This document shows, one piece after another, positions 15,087-21,307 of a stretch of 24,784 nucleotides of DNA. This DNA is from DATEXQ01 sp035256745 (GTDB lineage Bacteria > Patescibacteriota > Microgenomatia > UBA8517), in contig DATEXQ010000008.1 in NCBI GenBank assembly GCA_035256745.1, positions 1 through 24,784 on the forward strand, written 5' to 3'. The notes under the pieces were generated by a model that had not been told where the DNA came from, did no database searches, and was given only the letters and a program-made list of their open reading frames with translations. The stretch's first letter is position 1. Each line of letters starts with the position of its first letter. The position numbers and the translations under genes were made by a program.

Positions 15087-16376
15087 TTATGTAAAATTTA
15101 TATCCTCTCGTAATATCATAGCAAAAACTATAACTTCTAAAAGAAGATTCTGTTGAATACTTAACCAATAATGATCAAAAAAACCGGTAAGTAAAATAAA
15201 TAATAATAAATATAAAGAATTCCTTTTTCTAAGTGAGTTTGTCTTGTCAACAACTTTCACAAATAAAATAAAAAAAATAATAATCCCCGCCAAACCAGTT
15301 TCTGTAAATAGTAACAGATAAATGTTGTGTACTGGTTGTAAAATCCAAGAATTGTCTTGCGAATAGTTCGGAATGTTAATTATAAAATTACCAAAACCTA
15401 CACCAAAAAAAGGTTTTGCTTTAATAATTTCTCTTGAAGTATCTATTAAAGAAATTCTTTGGTATATATTTTCTATATTATTAACTCGGGGTGTTAAAAC
15501 ATTTATTCTTAACATCAAAAGAAGAATACTTCCGACAATTAATAAAATTAAAGTTAATCTGCCAACTATATTCTCTATTTTTAGCTTCTTAGTTAAAAGC
15601 CAAATTATTCCGATGATACAAAGGGTTAATAATACAGTTTTTGAGAATGAAATTAATATTCCAAGCAAAGCAAATAATATGGCGGAATAATAAATATTTC
15701 TATTTATTCTCTTACCACAAAATGAAATAAGTAGAATAGAAATTCCCATAAATCCAGCTAATGAATTTGGATGTGGAAAGGTCGAATAGGTTCGCATTAA
15801 CTGTCTACCGAACAATTCTACTAAAGCAATTCCCGGTGTATAAATAGAAAATGTCCTCTCACCCAAAAAATAAAGGGCTCCCCCTATGGTTTCTCTTCTT
15901 ACAAATTGAATTAATCCTATGATTACGAAAAAAATTATAGAAAACGACAAAGGTTGTACAATCCATTTTTTAATTTCAAATTTTTTATATTGAATTATAA
16001 AAATACCTAACAAGATTAATTCTACAAACTTTAACCATTTATAGATCGCTAAATAATAATTAGTGGCAAAACCAATATTTAAGATTGCTAAAATTAATAA
16101 AGGTATTAGATATAAACTGCTTTTTATAAACTTTATACTTCTACTGTTTAATAAAAATTCCATAAGCCACAGAAAAAAGATTATTAAAATTAAAATATCG
16201 CTAAAATATATGCTGGGTGCAAGATAATCTATACGGATACCGTAAACAAATGCCCATTTCGGCCAAAAGTGTAAAGCAAGTTGGCTTGGAATTAAAAATA
16301 CGAAGATTTGAAATGTTTTTTCAAGAAGAAAACCAACAATTTGTATTATTTTTCTATTTTTTCCGAAAAAGCCCAC
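15087..16376 (-). CDS. O-antigen ligase / Wzy-type polysaccharide membrane protein
   Basis: This 429-residue polytopic protein has roughly ten to twelve hydrophobic segments and the Wzy_C (O-antigen ligase) signature near residues 325-365: GVGFGNFIINIPNY, then VHNIYLLLFTETGLAGIIIFF. The family's large external loop with a conserved His and Arg-rich positions lies before the last spans (RTYSTFPHPNSLAGFMGISI also fits). Members join or polymerise polysaccharide or glycan chains at the outer face of the membrane. Without an outer membrane the acceptor here is more likely a cell-surface glycan or S-layer protein than lipopolysaccharide; that is inference. The start is a GTG two bases after the khpB stop (TAA-AT-GTG), and the stop is four bases before rnhA. 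Its place inside the rpmH-khpB cluster is unusual. Confidence 0.85.
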   Translation of the reverse strand: MGFFGKNRKIIQIVGFLLEKTFQIFVFLIPSQLALHFWPKWAFVYGIRIDYLAPSIYFSDILILIIFFLWLMEFLLNSRSIKFIKSSLYLIPLLILAILNIGFATNYYLAIYKWLKFVELILLGIFIIQYKKFEIKKWIVQPLSFSIIFFVIIGLIQFVRRETIGGALYFLGERTFSIYTPGIALVELFGRQLMRTYSTFPHPNSLAGFMGISILLISFCGKRINRNIYYSAILFALLGILISFSKTVLLTLCIIGIIWLLTKKLKIENIVGRLTLILLIVGSILLLMLRINVLTPRVNNIENIYQRISLIDTSREIIKAKPFFGVGFGNFIINIPNYSQDNSWILQPVHNIYLLLFTETGLAGIIIFFILFVKVVDKTNSLRKRNSLYLLLFILLTGFFDHYWLSIQQNLLLEVIVFAMILREDINFT

Positions 16377-16378
16377 AT

Positions 16379-16870
16379 TTATTTTTTCTTAGAAGGTTTT
16401 ACAACCAAATATCGTTCTTCGCCTTCCCCTGTCGATTCTGTTTCTATACCTTCAATTTCGCTTAAGACTACATGAATTATTCTTCTTTGAGAGGGATTTA
16501 AATTATATAAAGATTGTGGATTACCTGTTTCTTTTACTCTGTCCGCTGTTTGAATTGCTAAGTTTTTAAGATATTCCTCTTGTTTTTCTCTCCAATCGCC
16601 AATGTCTACTGTTATTCTTCTCCACTCCCCGATTTTTTGTTTTAATACCATTCCTAGTGCAGCTTGAAAAGAAGTTAGCGTCTCACCGTGATTTCCAATA
16701 AGAAGACCTCTTTCGTTTTCCGTAATTATATTTACTTTAATAGCGTTGTTTTCTACGTCTTCAACAACTTCAACATCTGCTTCAGAACCCATTAGCTTCA
16801 AAAGTTTTTTTGCATGATCTTTAACCAACTCTATGTCTTTTGTTTCCTTCTTGTCTTTTGTTTTTGCCAT
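16379..16870 (-). CDS. khpB: RNA-binding protein KhpB (Jag), KH and R3H domains
   Basis: The 163-residue protein carries a KH domain with the GxxGxxG-type loop GLLIGNHGETLTSFQAAL and an R3H domain, seen in NPSQRRIIHVVLSEIEGIETES with the invariant R and H, ending ERYLVVKPSKKK. KhpB/Jag binds RNA, often with KhpA, and affects cell division and elongation in Gram-positives. The N-terminal Jag_N domain of the longer forms is absent; a short Lys/Glu-rich helix replaces it. I use ATG 16870, five bases after the yidC stop; a longer frame from 16933 would run back over the yidC end with an implausible sequence. It follows yidC as in most bacterial rpmH clusters, where the next gene is normally mnmE. 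Confidence 0.92.
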   Translation of the reverse strand: MAKTKDKKETKDIELVKDHAKKLLKLMGSEADVEVVEDVENNAIKVNIITENERGLLIGNHGETLTSFQAALGMVLKQKIGEWRRITVDIGDWREKQEEYLKNLAIQTADRVKETGNPQSLYNLNPSQRRIIHVVLSEIEGIETESTGEGEERYLVVKPSKKK

Positions 16871-16875
16871 TTTTT

Positions 16876-17688
16876 TTACGATTTCGATTTTAACAAACCA
16901 ATGCGTTTTATCCAAGGTTCTAGCGCACCCCAACCATTACTTTGATATTGCTGTAGAAACTGCCACAAAGAAAAAAGCAACCAATAAAGAGCGAGTCCTG
17001 AAGGAAAGCTCATTCCAAAAATAATGGTAAATAAAGGGAAAGTGTAAACCATTGATTTTTGCATTGCTGTTTGTATATCATCAGTAGCTTCTTTTGTTTT
17101 CTTGGCAAATTTTTGTTCTTGTTTAACAACTGGCACCATTAATTTAGACGAAAAGAGTTGAATTAAAGCTGCGAGTATTAAGATTGGTCCTGGTAGTTTA
17201 AAAGGAATTGAAGGAATATGAAACACATCCGGTTTTGTTACATCTAAATATATAAATTTTGTATTAACTATTTGGTTTTGAGAAAACTTTAATGGTTCGT
17301 AAAGAAGTTTATTAAAATTTTCTGCTATATTTCCTCCTGGCGTTAATGTTCTCGTAAATACATTAAAAAATGCTATTAAAACCACTATTTGCAAAAGGTA
17401 GGGAAGACATCCGGCTGAAGGACTTACTTTATTTTGTTTATAAAAATCTGCTTGAGCCTTTGCAAATTTTATCTTGTCACCTTTATATTTTCTTTTTAGC
17501 TTTTCAAGCTGCGGTGCCAACTCCTTCATTTTTTGCATCGACTTCATGTAGGGTTTGGTTAAAGGGTTAAGAGCAAATCTTAAAAACACGCTAAATCCTA
17601 TTATTGCAACTCCCAAATTACTGCCTAATATTTTGTAAAAAAATATAAGGCCGTTTGCCAATGGTTGAATAAGTATTGTTTCAAACAT
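16876..17688 (-). CDS. yidC: Membrane protein insertase YidC/Oxa1
   Basis: The 270-residue insertase helps membrane proteins enter the lipid bilayer, alone or with SecYEG. Visible marks are the first span (FETILIQPLANGLIFFYKIL), the span with the hydrophilic-groove Arg and conserved end (FLRFALNPLTKPYMKSMQKM), and the cytoplasmic charged hairpin (KLKRKYKGDKIKFAKAQ). SAGCLPYLLQIVVLIAFFNVF and the closing FPSGLALYWLLFSLWQFLQQYQ follow. It is the short Gram-positive/monoderm form without the large periplasmic P1 domain of E. coli. The cysteine at SAGC sits inside the protein and is not a lipobox at the N-terminus. The ATG is three bases after the yidD stop and the stop is five bases before khpB. 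Confidence 0.95.
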   Translation of the reverse strand: MFETILIQPLANGLIFFYKILGSNLGVAIIGFSVFLRFALNPLTKPYMKSMQKMKELAPQLEKLKRKYKGDKIKFAKAQADFYKQNKVSPSAGCLPYLLQIVVLIAFFNVFTRTLTPGGNIAENFNKLLYEPLKFSQNQIVNTKFIYLDVTKPDVFHIPSIPFKLPGPILILAALIQLFSSKLMVPVVKQEQKFAKKTKEATDDIQTAMQKSMVYTFPLFTIIFGMSFPSGLALYWLLFSLWQFLQQYQSNGWGALEPWIKRIGLLKSKS

Positions 17689-17691
17689 AAA

Positions 17692-17916
17692 TTAAGGAAT
17701 AGGGTCCCAACCAAAACTTTTTGAAAAAGGATGACATTTAATCAATCTTAAGAAAGAAATTTTAGTTCCCTTAATGATTCCGTACTTTTGGATAGCTATA
17801 TTAACATATTCGCTGCAGGTAGGTTCAAATCTACAACCTCCTCCAAATAACAATTTTAATAACTTAGAAACCGTCGACTTATAAATAAATGTTAAGAAAC
17901 TAGTTATTTTTTTCAT
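17692..17916 (-). CDS. yidD: Membrane protein insertion efficiency factor YidD
   Basis: The 74-residue product is YidD, a small amphipathic membrane-associated protein that aids YidC-dependent insertion. The family core CRFEPTCSEYVNIAIQKYG (both Cys, PTCSxY) is intact, followed by GTKISFLRLIKCHPFSKS and the typical ending GWDPIP. Length and architecture are normal. Its ATG lies inside rnpA, 17 bases before that gene ends, so it is translated by coupling; yidC follows after three bases. Confidence 0.95.
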   Translation of the reverse strand: MKKITSFLTFIYKSTVSKLLKLLFGGGCRFEPTCSEYVNIAIQKYGIIKGTKISFLRLIKCHPFSKSFGWDPIP

Positions 17917-18256
17917 TGTTTAAATTCATTTTCTTTAAAAGTATCGTCATGTCCATACTTAAATCCTCTTTTGTCTTAAGTATTACCTTCCTTTTTACTA
18001 AAAATATCAAGCTAAATCCTTTTTTAAGAAGCGCAATGTTTGGAAGTAAAATTTCTTTAAGAATTCTTTTTATTCTATTTCTAGCAACTGCACTTTTACT
18101 TATCTTATTAGAGACTATTACTCCAATTCTAATGGGTTTGTCGTCTTCTCGCTTATATAAAACTGCTGAAAAACTTTCGGCTTGAAAGATTTTACCCTCT
18201 TTTTTTATTCTAGCGAAATTATCCTTTGCAGATAATCTGTTCTTCTTGGGCAACAT
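17900..18256 (-). CDS. rnpA: Ribonuclease P protein component
   Basis: The 118-residue basic protein binds the RNase P RNA and helps tRNA 5'-leader removal. The N-terminus MLPKKNRLSAKDNFARIKKEG matches the family's L....F..v...G start. The RNR signature is present as SAVARNRIKRILKEIL, and the central strand RIGVIVSNKISK (compare R.G..VSKK.G.AV.RN) precedes it. It starts ten bases after the rpmH stop behind a clear AAGGA motif and overlaps yidD by 17 bases. This rpmH-rnpA-yidD-yidC order is the ancestral bacterial arrangement near oriC. Confidence 0.95.
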   Translation of the reverse strand: MLPKKNRLSAKDNFARIKKEGKIFQAESFSAVLYKREDDKPIRIGVIVSNKISKSAVARNRIKRILKEILLPNIALLKKGFSLIFLVKRKVILKTKEDLSMDMTILLKKMNLNNEKNN

Positions 18257-18260
18257 AGAT

Positions 18261-18265
18261 TCCTT
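18261..18265 (-). promoter_or_regulatory. Shine-Dalgarno site of rnpA
   Basis: AAGGA on the minus strand lies four bases before the rnpA ATG at 18256, in the ten-base spacer after rpmH. It supports this ATG. Internal genes of this operon other than rnpA show little or no such motif. Confidence 0.65.
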
Positions 18266-18266
18266 T

Positions 18267-18392
18267 TTAAGGTATGAGTTTTTTTCTTCCTTTTATCCTT
18301 CTTTTAGCCAACACTTTTCCTTTTGATCTTTTTCTAAAACCAAATTTCCTGACTCTTTTAATCTTACTTGGTTGATAAGTCCTTTTTGGCAT
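18267..18392 (-). CDS. rpmH: Large-subunit ribosomal protein bL34
   Basis: A 41-residue, strongly basic protein begins MPKRTYQPSKIKRVRKFGFR and ends GRKKLIP. This is the bL34 consensus (KRTYQPS..KR.R.HGFR.R...GR.VL..RR.KGR..L). The usual His in HGFR is Phe here (KFGFR). bL34 sits in the large subunit near the polypeptide exit region. It is the first gene of the rpmH-rnpA-yidD-yidC-khpB cluster and lies divergent from dnaA. Its promoter ends five bases before the ATG, so the transcript is probably leaderless. Confidence 0.96.
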   Translation of the reverse strand: MPKRTYQPSKIKRVRKFGFRKRSKGKVLAKRRIKGRKKLIP

Positions 18393-18397
18393 ACGAA

Positions 18398-18406
18398 ATT
18401 ATAACA
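18398..18406 (-). promoter_or_regulatory. Extended -10 promoter of rpmH
   Basis: On the minus strand TGTTATAAT forms a perfect extended -10 (TG-N-TATAAT) with five bases (TTCGT) before the rpmH ATG. No good -35 is present at 17-18 bases. The expected transcription start is the ATG itself or its neighbour. Confidence 0.68.
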
Positions 18407-18456
18407 TGTAAAACTAGAATCAAAAAGAGTTTCGGTTATTTTGGGGGTTGACTAAT

Positions 18457-18485
18457 TGTGGATAACTTTTATAAATATTGGATAA
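18457..18485 (-). promoter_or_regulatory. DnaA boxes upstream of dnaA
   Basis: TGTGGATAA at 18457-18465 is a perfect DnaA box (TTATCCACA on the minus strand); ATTGGATAA at 18477-18485 matches seven of nine. They lie in the 183-nt rpmH-dnaA spacer and could serve DnaA autoregulation or form the upstream half of a bipartite origin. The remainder of the spacer is AT-rich and I could not fix the dnaA promoter. Confidence 0.75.
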
Positions 18486-18575
18486 CGTAAAAAACAATTA
18501 GCATAAAAGTAAAACTTCGACTTATAAAACTTTCTTGCCCTCTTAAGCTATTTGCAATGCGTAATGTTTATTAAT

Positions 18576-19940
18576 ATGGAAAGTATAGAAAAAAAACAAA
18601 TCTGGCAAGATTTTCTAGAAAACATCAAGGTTTCTGTATCTCCAGCTATATTTACAACGTGGTTCTCCCAAACCCACTTAACGAAATTGGACAAAGTGGA
18701 TGACAAAAATATTGTCGAGGTAGGATGTCCTTCACCCTTTGTAAAAACAACCATAGAAAGCAGGTATTATGGATTAATTCAGGATTCACTTTCAAGTATT
18801 CTGGGTAATAAATGTGAATTAATTTTTATAGTAAAGGCAAATCCTAATCCTAAAATAAACAATAATGTTCCTTCACCTTTGTTTGAACAAGAAAATGGCG
18901 ATACTAACTTAGATTCACAAATCAAGAATTCTCGTTTAAGAAAAAATTATACATTTGCCAATTTTGCCGTATCCTCATCAAACCAAATGGCTTGGGCTGC
19001 AGCCGATGCGGTTTCACAAAATCCCAGTACTGCCTATAACCCACTTTTCATCTGGGGTGGTGTTGGAGTAGGAAAAACCCATCTAATGAATTCTGTCGGA
19101 TATGAAATACTTAAAAAAGGAGCTGATAAAAAAGTTCTTCTTTGTACAGGTGAGGATTTTACCAATGACATTGTAGAGGGTATTAGGAAGAAGACAACAC
19201 AAAACTTCAGAAACAAATACAGAAAATTGGATGCCCTTCTTATAGATGACATTCAATTTATTGCCGGAAAAGATGCGGTTCAGGAAGAATTTTTTCATAC
19301 TTTTAATGCAATCGTTGCAGCAGGGGGACAGATAATCCTTACTTCTGATAAACCCCCGTCTGATATCTCAAAACTGGAAGAGAGATTAAGAAGCAGGTTT
19401 GAAGCGGGTCTTATTGTTGATATTTCTCCACCCGATTTTGAACTGCGATGTGCCATTATTCAAATCAAATCCAAGGAAAAAGGCATTGATCTTCCTATGG
19501 ATCTTGTACAACTTGCTTCCGGAAACTTAGATTCTGCCAGAAAAATAGAAGGTTTTTTGGTTCGTCTATTTTCGGAGGCAAAATTAAAAAAGATAGCTAT
19601 TTCAGAAGAGCTAATTAAGTCCATTTTAGGGAAAAATGATAGTGAAAAAGTAGACAATAAAAAAACCCCTGATGAGATTCTAAATGCCGTATGTAAACAT
19701 TTTTCGATAGGAAAAAGGTCTTTGTTGGGACAATCTCGGATACGTTCGTTTGCGCTTCCCAGGCAAATTCATATGTACATATTAAGAACCTCCCTTGGTA
19801 TGCCGTATGAAGAAATAGGAAGGGTGGTAGGAGATAGAGATCATACTACGGTTATGCATGCTGTTGATAAAATTACCACTTTAGTCTCAAACAATGTGCA
19901 AATACGTGAGGATATCGAGGGGATAAAAAACAAGGTTTGA
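18576..19940 (+). CDS. dnaA: Chromosomal replication initiator DnaA
   Basis: DnaA binds DnaA boxes, oligomerises with ATP and opens the origin. From the ATG at 18576 it has 454 residues. Domain I is recognisable as IWQDFLENIKVSVSPAIFTTWFS, followed by a poorly conserved linker. Domain III has KNYTFANFAVSSSNQMAWAA, Walker A GGVGVGKT (161-168), Walker B LLIDDIQFIAGK, and the sensor/arginine-finger strand LEERLRSRFEAGL. Domain IV carries the DNA-binding helix-turn-helix with IRSFALPRQIHMYILR and the signature GDRDHTTVMHAVDKI. In-frame upstream starts exist (TTG 18552, ATG 18564), but the chosen ATG puts the domain I helix at the usual distance. It precedes the origin region and dnaN, the standard order. 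Confidence 0.96.
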   Translation: MESIEKKQIWQDFLENIKVSVSPAIFTTWFSQTHLTKLDKVDDKNIVEVGCPSPFVKTTIESRYYGLIQDSLSSILGNKCELIFIVKANPNPKINNNVPSPLFEQENGDTNLDSQIKNSRLRKNYTFANFAVSSSNQMAWAAADAVSQNPSTAYNPLFIWGGVGVGKTHLMNSVGYEILKKGADKKVLLCTGEDFTNDIVEGIRKKTTQNFRNKYRKLDALLIDDIQFIAGKDAVQEEFFHTFNAIVAAGGQIILTSDKPPSDISKLEERLRSRFEAGLIVDISPPDFELRCAIIQIKSKEKGIDLPMDLVQLASGNLDSARKIEGFLVRLFSEAKLKKIAISEELIKSILGKNDSEKVDNKKTPDEILNAVCKHFSIGKRSLLGQSRIRSFALPRQIHMYILRTSLGMPYEEIGRVVGDRDHTTVMHAVDKITTLVSNNVQIREDIEGIKNKV

Positions 19941-19956
19941 GGATAATATCCAACTT

Positions 19957-19973
19957 ATATCCACTTATCCACA
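19957..19973 (+). repeat. DnaA-box pair, first copy of 17-bp direct repeat
   Basis: ATATCCACTTATCCACA combines a weak box (ATATCCACT, seven of nine) and a perfect box (TTATCCACA) sharing one T. It matches the sequence at 20058-20074 in 16 of 17 positions. The repeat unit lies 101 bp from its partner. Confidence 0.85.
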
Positions 19974-20028
19974 AATTTTAATGATTTATCCCCAATTTTA
20001 TCCACATTCCACTTACATTTAATATAAA

Positions 20029-20050
20029 CATTTAAGTTTGAGCTTAAATG
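20029..20050. repeat. Inverted repeat inside the origin
   Basis: CATTTAAG and CTTAAATG form perfect 8-bp arms around a six-base loop (TTTGAG). It lies between the two DnaA-box groups. It could be a protein site or a structural element; no known binding consensus is assigned. Confidence 0.6.
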
Positions 20051-20057
20051 AGAGTAG

Positions 20058-20074
20058 ATATCCACTTATCAACA
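20058..20074 (+). repeat. DnaA-box pair, second copy next to the trinucleotide run
   Basis: ATATCCACTTATCAACA repeats the 19957-19973 unit with one change, so the second box is TTATCAACA (eight of nine). It ends four bases before the nTA run, the position of the DnaA boxes that load DnaA onto the trio in the B. subtilis model. Confidence 0.8.
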
Positions 20075-20078
20075 CTAC

Positions 20079-20096
20079 CTACTACTAGTACTACTA
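20079..20096 (+). promoter_or_regulatory. DnaA-trio candidate (six nTA triplets)
   Basis: CTA-CTA-CTA-GTA-CTA-CTA runs in register; read 3' to 5' on the complementary strand it is GAT repeated, the DnaA-trio consensus. It follows a DnaA box and precedes an AT-rich stretch, as in the basal unwinding system. A further CTA sits at 20075-20077 out of register by one base. Confidence 0.75.
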
Positions 20097-20162
20097 TTCA
20101 ATTAAGTAAATACGAAAAGAATAAATATCTAATAAATTAATTCTAAAAAAATGTAATTCCTA

Positions 20163-20191
20163 TTGCTCTTTTTGTTTTTCACTTTTATACT
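20163..20191 (+). promoter_or_regulatory. Promoter of dnaN
   Basis: TTGCTC (20163-20168), a 17-base spacer and TATACT (20186-20191) precede the GTG start of dnaN by nine bases. The predicted leader is zero to three bases. Confidence 0.55.
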
Positions 20192-20200
20192 CTGACTACT

Positions 20201-21301
20201 GTGAAGCTTCAAGTTTTACAAGAAGAACTATCGAAAGCATTAAGTTTGGCTAATAGGTTTGCATCTGCTAAGGCGCAACTTCCGGTTCTTGGTAATATAT
20301 TATTGTCATCAAAGAAAAGTAAATTACTTATTTCTTCAACAAACTTGGAAATTTCAATAAATATTGCTATTGGAGCCAAAGTTGAAACAGAAGGCGATAT
20401 TACAATACCCGCCAAAATAATAACAGATATTGTAACCAATTTAAATCCGGAACAAATAAATCTGGTTTCCAAAGAAGAGAATTTAAATATTACAAATAGT
20501 GAATTTGAATCAACTATTTCGGGTATGAATGCCTTGGATTTTCCCTCTATTCCCAAAAAAATGGAAAAAGTAGATTTGTCTATTCCTAAAGATGAATTAG
20601 CGAAAGCATTGTCTTTGGTTTTATTTGCAGTCTCATCTGATGAGACAAGACCAATTCTTACAGGGGTTTTGTTTATTTGTAAAAAAGGGGAATTAACTTT
20701 AGTCGCAACCGATGGATATAGACTTTCTCAGGTTGTGCTGAAAAAGAACTCGATTACGAAAAGTTTTAAGATTATTTTACCCAAAGCTGTTTTGGGAGAA
20801 TTAACCAGGCTTCCATCAGATGGTGATATTGAATTTTACTTCGATGAACCAAATAATCAAGCTGTGTTTAAATCGGAAAATATTATTTTATCTTCGAGAG
20901 TATTGGAAGGGGCGTTCCCGGATTATCAGAAAATTATTCCCAAGGATTTTATGCTTAAAATATTAGCAGAAAAAGATGATTTGATTCAGGCAGTAAAATT
21001 AGCATCTGTTTTTGCAAGAGATTCTGCAAATATAGTTAAATTGAGCATAAAAAAAGGGAAATTAGAATTTAGTACAGAAAGCCAATTATCAGGGAGACAA
21101 AAAACAAAAATAGAAGCAAAAATCGATGGAGAAGATTTAGATATTGCTTTTAACTACCGCTTTTTAGAAGAAATTTTACAAGCTATTGAGGAAGAAGATG
21201 TAAGTATCGAATTTTCGGGTTCAAGTTCTCCTGCTGTTTTTAAAGATCTTAAAAACAGCAATTTCTTACATTTAATAATGCCTGTAAAGCTTCAAGATTA
21301 A
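20201..21301 (+). CDS. dnaN: DNA polymerase III sliding clamp (beta subunit)
   Basis: The 366-residue clamp encircles DNA and tethers the replicative polymerase. The three-domain pattern is clear: MKLQVLQEELSKALSLANRF with VLGNILLSS in domain 1, ISGMNALDFPSIPK near its end, LVATDGYRLSQ (the conserved TDG.RL) in domain 2, and the C-terminal FKDLKNSNFLHLIMPVKLQD, matching the family's ending (MPMRL/MPVRL). The start is GTG at 20201, fixed by homology (MKLQVLQEEL) and by the promoter immediately ahead. Length is normal. It follows the origin and ends six bases from the convergent PEGA gene. Confidence 0.96.
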   Translation: MKLQVLQEELSKALSLANRFASAKAQLPVLGNILLSSKKSKLLISSTNLEISINIAIGAKVETEGDITIPAKIITDIVTNLNPEQINLVSKEENLNITNSEFESTISGMNALDFPSIPKKMEKVDLSIPKDELAKALSLVLFAVSSDETRPILTGVLFICKKGELTLVATDGYRLSQVVLKKNSITKSFKIILPKAVLGELTRLPSDGDIEFYFDEPNNQAVFKSENIILSSRVLEGAFPDYQKIIPKDFMLKILAEKDDLIQAVKLASVFARDSANIVKLSIKKGKLEFSTESQLSGRQKTKIEAKIDGEDLDIAFNYRFLEEILQAIEEEDVSIEFSGSSSPAVFKDLKNSNFLHLIMPVKLQD

Positions 21302-21307
21302 TGGACA

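Larger units (their letters stand above)
19941..20200. other. Probable replication origin (oriC)
   Basis: The 260-nt dnaA-dnaN spacer holds no gene. In order it contains a first DnaA-box pair (19957-19973), two more boxes (TTATCCCCA 19986-19994, eight of nine; TTATCCACA 19998-20006, perfect), an inverted repeat (20029-20050), a second box pair (20058-20074), a trinucleotide run (20079-20096), and an AT-rich stretch to about 20160. The dnaN promoter follows. The same order of DnaA box, trinucleotide run and AT-rich unwinding element is known from the B. subtilis origin. Assignment as oriC is inference from this and from the position between dnaA and dnaN. Confidence 0.82.

Noticed and set aside
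16876..17688. YidC cysteine in SAGC read as a lipobox.
   Set aside because: It lies in the middle of the protein, not at the end of an N-terminal signal peptide.
18267..18392. An in-frame fusion of rpmH into rnpA.
   Set aside because: The two frames differ; rpmH ends with TAA ten bases before the rnpA ATG.
20075..20096. The CTACTACTA tract as a simple microsatellite.
   Set aside because: It might be only that, but its place between a DnaA box and the AT-rich stretch fits a DnaA-trio much better, so it is reported as such.
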